Shown one piece after another: positions 61,503 through 64,000 of a stretch of DNA of 64,000 nt. Source of the stretch: Chromatocurvus sp964613795 (lineage in GTDB: Bacteria; Pseudomonadota; Gammaproteobacteria; Pseudomonadales; Halieaceae); NCBI GenBank assembly GCA_964613795.1, contig CAZTJR010000010.1, positions 1 through 64,000 of the forward strand, written 5' to 3'. A program made the position numbers and the translations under genes. The notes under the pieces were generated by a model that saw only the letters and a program-made list of their open reading frames with translations, was not told the origin of the DNA and ran no database searches. Within the stretch, counting starts at the first letter, position 1. The number at the start of each line of letters is the position of its first letter.

Positions 61503-62437
61503 CCATGCTGTCGCGGGTCGCGGAGCGCGTGTACTGGATGGCGCGCTATCTCGAGCGTGCGGAGAATGCGGCACGCCTGGTCGATGCCTATCACCACATG
61601 GTCATGGATATCCCGCGGAGCGCACAGCCCGGTTGGGACATACTCGTGCGCATTCTGGCCGCCAGGCCGATTTTCGGCGAGTATTTCCGCGTGCCCAACG
61701 AGCAGAACGTGGTGAAGCTGCTGATCGCCGAGTCTGGCGCGACCTGCAGCATTCCCTACGCGGTGCACGCTGCGCGGGAGAACGTCCGCACCACCCGGGA
61801 CGTTCTGCCCGATGAAGTCTGGGAGCTGGTGAACGAGCTGCACCTTTACGCGCGTGAGCACTCGGGAAGTTCCGTTGGGCGTCGCAACCGACAGCAGTTT
61901 CTGCAGGAAATTGTTTCCCGCAGCCAGGTCATCACGGGGGTGCTCAACAGCACGCTGTGTCGGGATCACACCTATCGCTTTGTGAAGATCGGCCAGCTGC
62001 TGGAGCGCGCCGACATGACCACGCGCATCATCGATGTGGGTGCCGCGGATATTCTTGACCAGGAGGGTGCCCATCAGGCCATCGACCATCTGCTCTGGGG
62101 CACGTTGCTGAAATCACTCTCGGCGCTGGGCGCCTATCGGCGGATGATCGGACCGCTGGTGGAGAAAAACGCCGCGGTGGATTTTGTGTTTCTCGAGCCG
62201 GCGTTTCCGCGCTCGCTGGCGTTCTGCCTGCGCGGCATCCGCGAGGAGCTCAGTCCCCTGTCCAACCATACCCAGGCGGTGAAGATGGTTGACCGTGCAC
62301 GGCGAAAGCTGCGGCGCTTCGAGTCGGGAAAATACGGTCGTGACGAGCTGCATGTGTATATTGATGACTTGCAGGTGATCTTGAGCCAGGTGCATGCCGC
62401 TATCAGCGATACCTGGTTCCGGTTTGATGCGCGATGA
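61499..62437 (+). CDS. Alpha-E domain protein (COG2307 type)
   Basis: A 312-residue, almost fully helical protein starting LSRVAERVYWMARYLERAENAARLVDAY, the alpha-E signature. By family knowledge it partners the permuted ATP-grasp enzyme in a peptide-ligase type system; its own activity is unknown. Both ends overlap neighbours by four bases. Confidence 0.93.
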   Translation: MTMLSRVAERVYWMARYLERAENAARLVDAYHHMVMDIPRSAQPGWDILVRILAARPIFGEYFRVPNEQNVVKLLIAESGATCSIPYAVHAARENVRTTRDVLPDEVWELVNELHLYAREHSGSSVGRRNRQQFLQEIVSRSQVITGVLNSTLCRDHTYRFVKIGQLLERADMTTRIIDVGAADILDQEGAHQAIDHLLWGTLLKSLSALGAYRRMIGPLVEKNAAVDFVFLEPAFPRSLAFCLRGIREELSPLSNHTQAVKMVDRARRKLRRFESGKYGRDELHVYIDDLQVILSQVHAAISDTWFRFDAR

Positions 62438-63459
62438 AGCGATTCCGCTGCGATTGCGGCAGCCAGGTGTTCTTCGACAGCGACCACTGTGTCGCCTGTG
62501 GCGCTCGCCTGGGTTTCGACCCGGCAACGCGCAATATGCGCACACTCAGCAAAGTCGACGACGGCGTCTACTGTGCGGCGGACGGTGAGCGGTTCCGCCT
62601 GTGTGGCAACGGTGAAACCTATAAGGTCTGCAACTGGCTGCGCCCCGCCGCGGCCTCGCACCCGCTCTGTTTCGGCTGTCAGTTCAACCGCACGGTCCCC
62701 AACCAGTCCTTGCCGGACAACGACCGGCGCTGGCGCGTGCTGGAGGAGGGCAAGAAGCGGCTCTTTTTCACCCTCATGCAGCTGCAGGTGCCTCTGGTCA
62801 GCGGCTGGGAAGATCCCCGCTATGGCCTGCTGTTCGACTTTATCGAGGACGGCCGAAGTCGCGACATGTTTGCGGAGAGCTTTGCGACAACCGGGTATCT
62901 CGGCGGTGTTATCACCATCAACACCCTGGAGGCCGACGACGTCGCGCGCACTCAGGTACGGCACCAGATGAATGAAAGCTATCGCACCGTGCTGGGCCAC
63001 CTGCGACACGAATCCGGCCACTATTTCTGGAGCCGGCTGGAGCCGGACGCACAGACCTGTGACGCCTTCTGCCAGACCTTCGGCGACGCCAGCCGCGACT
63101 ATGCCGCGGCGCTGCAGTACCACTACAAGCACGGCCCGGTGCCCAACTGGCGTGAGCACTACATCAGTGCGTATGCGAGCGTGCATCCCACCGAGGACTG
63201 GGCTGAGTGCTGGGGGCATTACCTGCATATTTACGACGCACTGGAAACCGCCGCCACGCAGGGACTGGTTTATCGGGCGCCGGCAGAGATGAGCATGGCC
63301 GAGCGTATTTCAGTGTGGATGGATATCAGCACAACCCTGAACGAGCTGAATCGGAGCATGGGGCTGGGTGACGCCTACCCATTTTCCATCAACCGTCATG
63401 TGGCCAACAAGCTGGAGTTCGTTGACCGTATTATTCGCCTGCTGCAAACACGTCGCTGA
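62434..63459 (+). CDS. Putative zinc-binding metallopeptidase (DUF2248/COG4307 type)
   Basis: A 341-residue protein. The N-terminal zinc ribbon has Cys at 6, 8, 19 and 22, with further Cys (about 48, 58, 68, 80, 83) that may form a second site. The peptidase motif HESGH lies in LGHLRHESGHYFW. Start overlaps the alpha-E stop. This protein often appears in Anbu loci, sometimes with a transglutaminase-like protein; none of the latter is seen here. Its 3' end overlaps the convergent Anbu gene by 29 bases. Confidence 0.9.
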   Translation: MKRFRCDCGSQVFFDSDHCVACGARLGFDPATRNMRTLSKVDDGVYCAADGERFRLCGNGETYKVCNWLRPAAASHPLCFGCQFNRTVPNQSLPDNDRRWRVLEEGKKRLFFTLMQLQVPLVSGWEDPRYGLLFDFIEDGRSRDMFAESFATTGYLGGVITINTLEADDVARTQVRHQMNESYRTVLGHLRHESGHYFWSRLEPDAQTCDAFCQTFGDASRDYAAALQYHYKHGPVPNWREHYISAYASVHPTEDWAECWGHYLHIYDALETAATQGLVYRAPAEMSMAERISVWMDISTTLNELNRSMGLGDAYPFSINRHVANKLEFVDRIIRLLQTRR

Positions 63460-64000
63460 GCGGCGGCAGGTTGTCGAACGCCATGCGGATGTTGTCGTCC
63501 CAGCTCTGCCGCAGCCGGGCAAGATAAGGATGGTTTTCCTCCAGCATGATGTAGCGGTTGTAGGGCTGCAGGCTGTCTTTCTCGTAAAACAGACATTCCA
63601 GGGGTGGGCCTACGGTGGCATTGGAGCGCATGGTGGAATCTATCGACACCAGCGCGCAGCGCATGGCGGTTTCGACCGGCGTATGCGGGCGAATGATCCG
63701 ATCGAGAATCGGCTTGCCATACTTGGTTTCGCCGATCTGCAGATAGGGGTACAGGTCGGAGGCGGTAATGTGATTGCCCTCGGGGTAGACCATGTACAGC
63801 TCCGGCTGCTGTCCCTTGATCTGGCCGCCGAGAATGAAGCTCGCGCTGGGTGAAAAGCCCGCATTGGGACCGCCTTTCTTGGCGTACTTGGCCTGCTCGG
63901 CGAGGCTAAGTTCGCCGAGATAGTCGGCGACATCGCTGACATAGCGCGCCTTGAAGATATTGAAGTCGTTGTCTTCCTCGATATCCCGCTGCAGCTGCGC
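63431..64000 (-). CDS. Anbu, ancestral beta-subunit proteasome-like protease (partial, N-terminus beyond window)
   Basis: About 189 C-terminal residues, open to the window edge. The segment ASFILGGQIKGQ followed by YMVYPEGNHITASD and QIGETKYGKPILDR is characteristic of Anbu peptidases, relatives of proteasome beta subunits and HslV. The N-terminal catalytic Thr or Ser lies outside the window. Genetic linkage with ATP-grasp, alpha-E and zinc peptidase genes supports the call. In this genome Anbu faces the three others rather than sharing their transcript. Confidence 0.92.
   Translation of the reverse strand, partial: AQLQRDIEEDNDFNIFKARYVSDVADYLGELSLAEQAKYAKKGGPNAGFSPSASFILGGQIKGQQPELYMVYPEGNHITASDLYPYLQIGETKYGKPILDRIIRPHTPVETAMRCALVSIDSTMRSNATVGPPLECLFYEKDSLQPYNRYIMLEENHPYLARLRQSWDDNIRMAFDNLPPLSDVFAAGE

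Overview
The window reads as chromosomal DNA of a GC-rich gammaproteobacterium. The strongest evidence is the run queG / nnr / tsaE / amidase / mutL / miaA / hfq / hflX / hflK / hflC / DUF2065 / hisZ / purA (40468-54453), a classical gammaproteobacterial order, with rsgA-orn-queG beside it. A marine Halieaceae/Cellvibrionales-type host is a guess. The sequence is a draft: four blocks of exactly 100 N (1798-1897, 9457-9556, 10758-10857, 22909-23008) look like scaffold gaps of unknown true length, and each breaks a gene. I saw no tRNA, rRNA, CRISPR array, insertion sequence or prophage. Apart from the gaps, no stretch above 300 bases lacks a gene.

Layout. 1-10453: EAL/HDOD protein, patatin, LOG-family protein, Tex, then a yqjG / LysR / pirin group resembling the E. 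coli yqjG-yhaJ-yhaK locus, with a clear LysR-type dyad between regulator and pirin; next a Kazal-like lipoprotein, a DAACS symporter and an MBL hydrolase (the last two both cut by one gap), and DUF2288. 10431-24421: thirteen minus-strand genes, overlapping or nearly abutting, that form one very long operon. It encodes a four-TM MotA/TolQ/ExbB-type channel protein, two paralogous proteins with a MotB/ExbD-like N-terminal helix plus coiled coil plus von Willebrand A domain, a degenerate actin-like/FHA-like cytoplasmic protein, a five-PEGA protein with a SUMF1 domain lacking FGE cysteines, a TPR/coiled-coil membrane protein, a TPR-TonB C-domain protein, four lipoproteins of unknown family, an M48 lipoprotein peptidase and a small membrane protein. 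This is my best candidate for an undescribed system: an ion-driven, envelope-spanning machine whose B subunits carry VWA domains where MotB carries a peptidoglycan-binding domain.

24545-40420 is housekeeping and scattered metabolism (thioesterase, gamma-glutamyltransferase, PdxH, CinA, an orphan ParA, free Met-sulfoxide reductase, AsnS, RNase II family, PhoH-PIN, Psd, RsgA, Orn). 40468-54453 is the conserved tRNA modification / cell wall / Hfq / HflKC / purine block. 54464-59891 holds an HTH-only AraC-type regulator, an M48 protease with LemA, and a stand-alone molybdopterin oxidoreductase.

60054-64000 is an Anbu (ancestral proteasome-like) locus: permuted ATP-grasp, alpha-E protein and zinc metallopeptidase in an overlapping plus-strand operon, with Anbu itself encoded convergently and running off the window. 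Gene ends are packed tightly: six convergent pairs overlap by 4-31 bases, and the start codons of psd and its divergent neighbour overlap.
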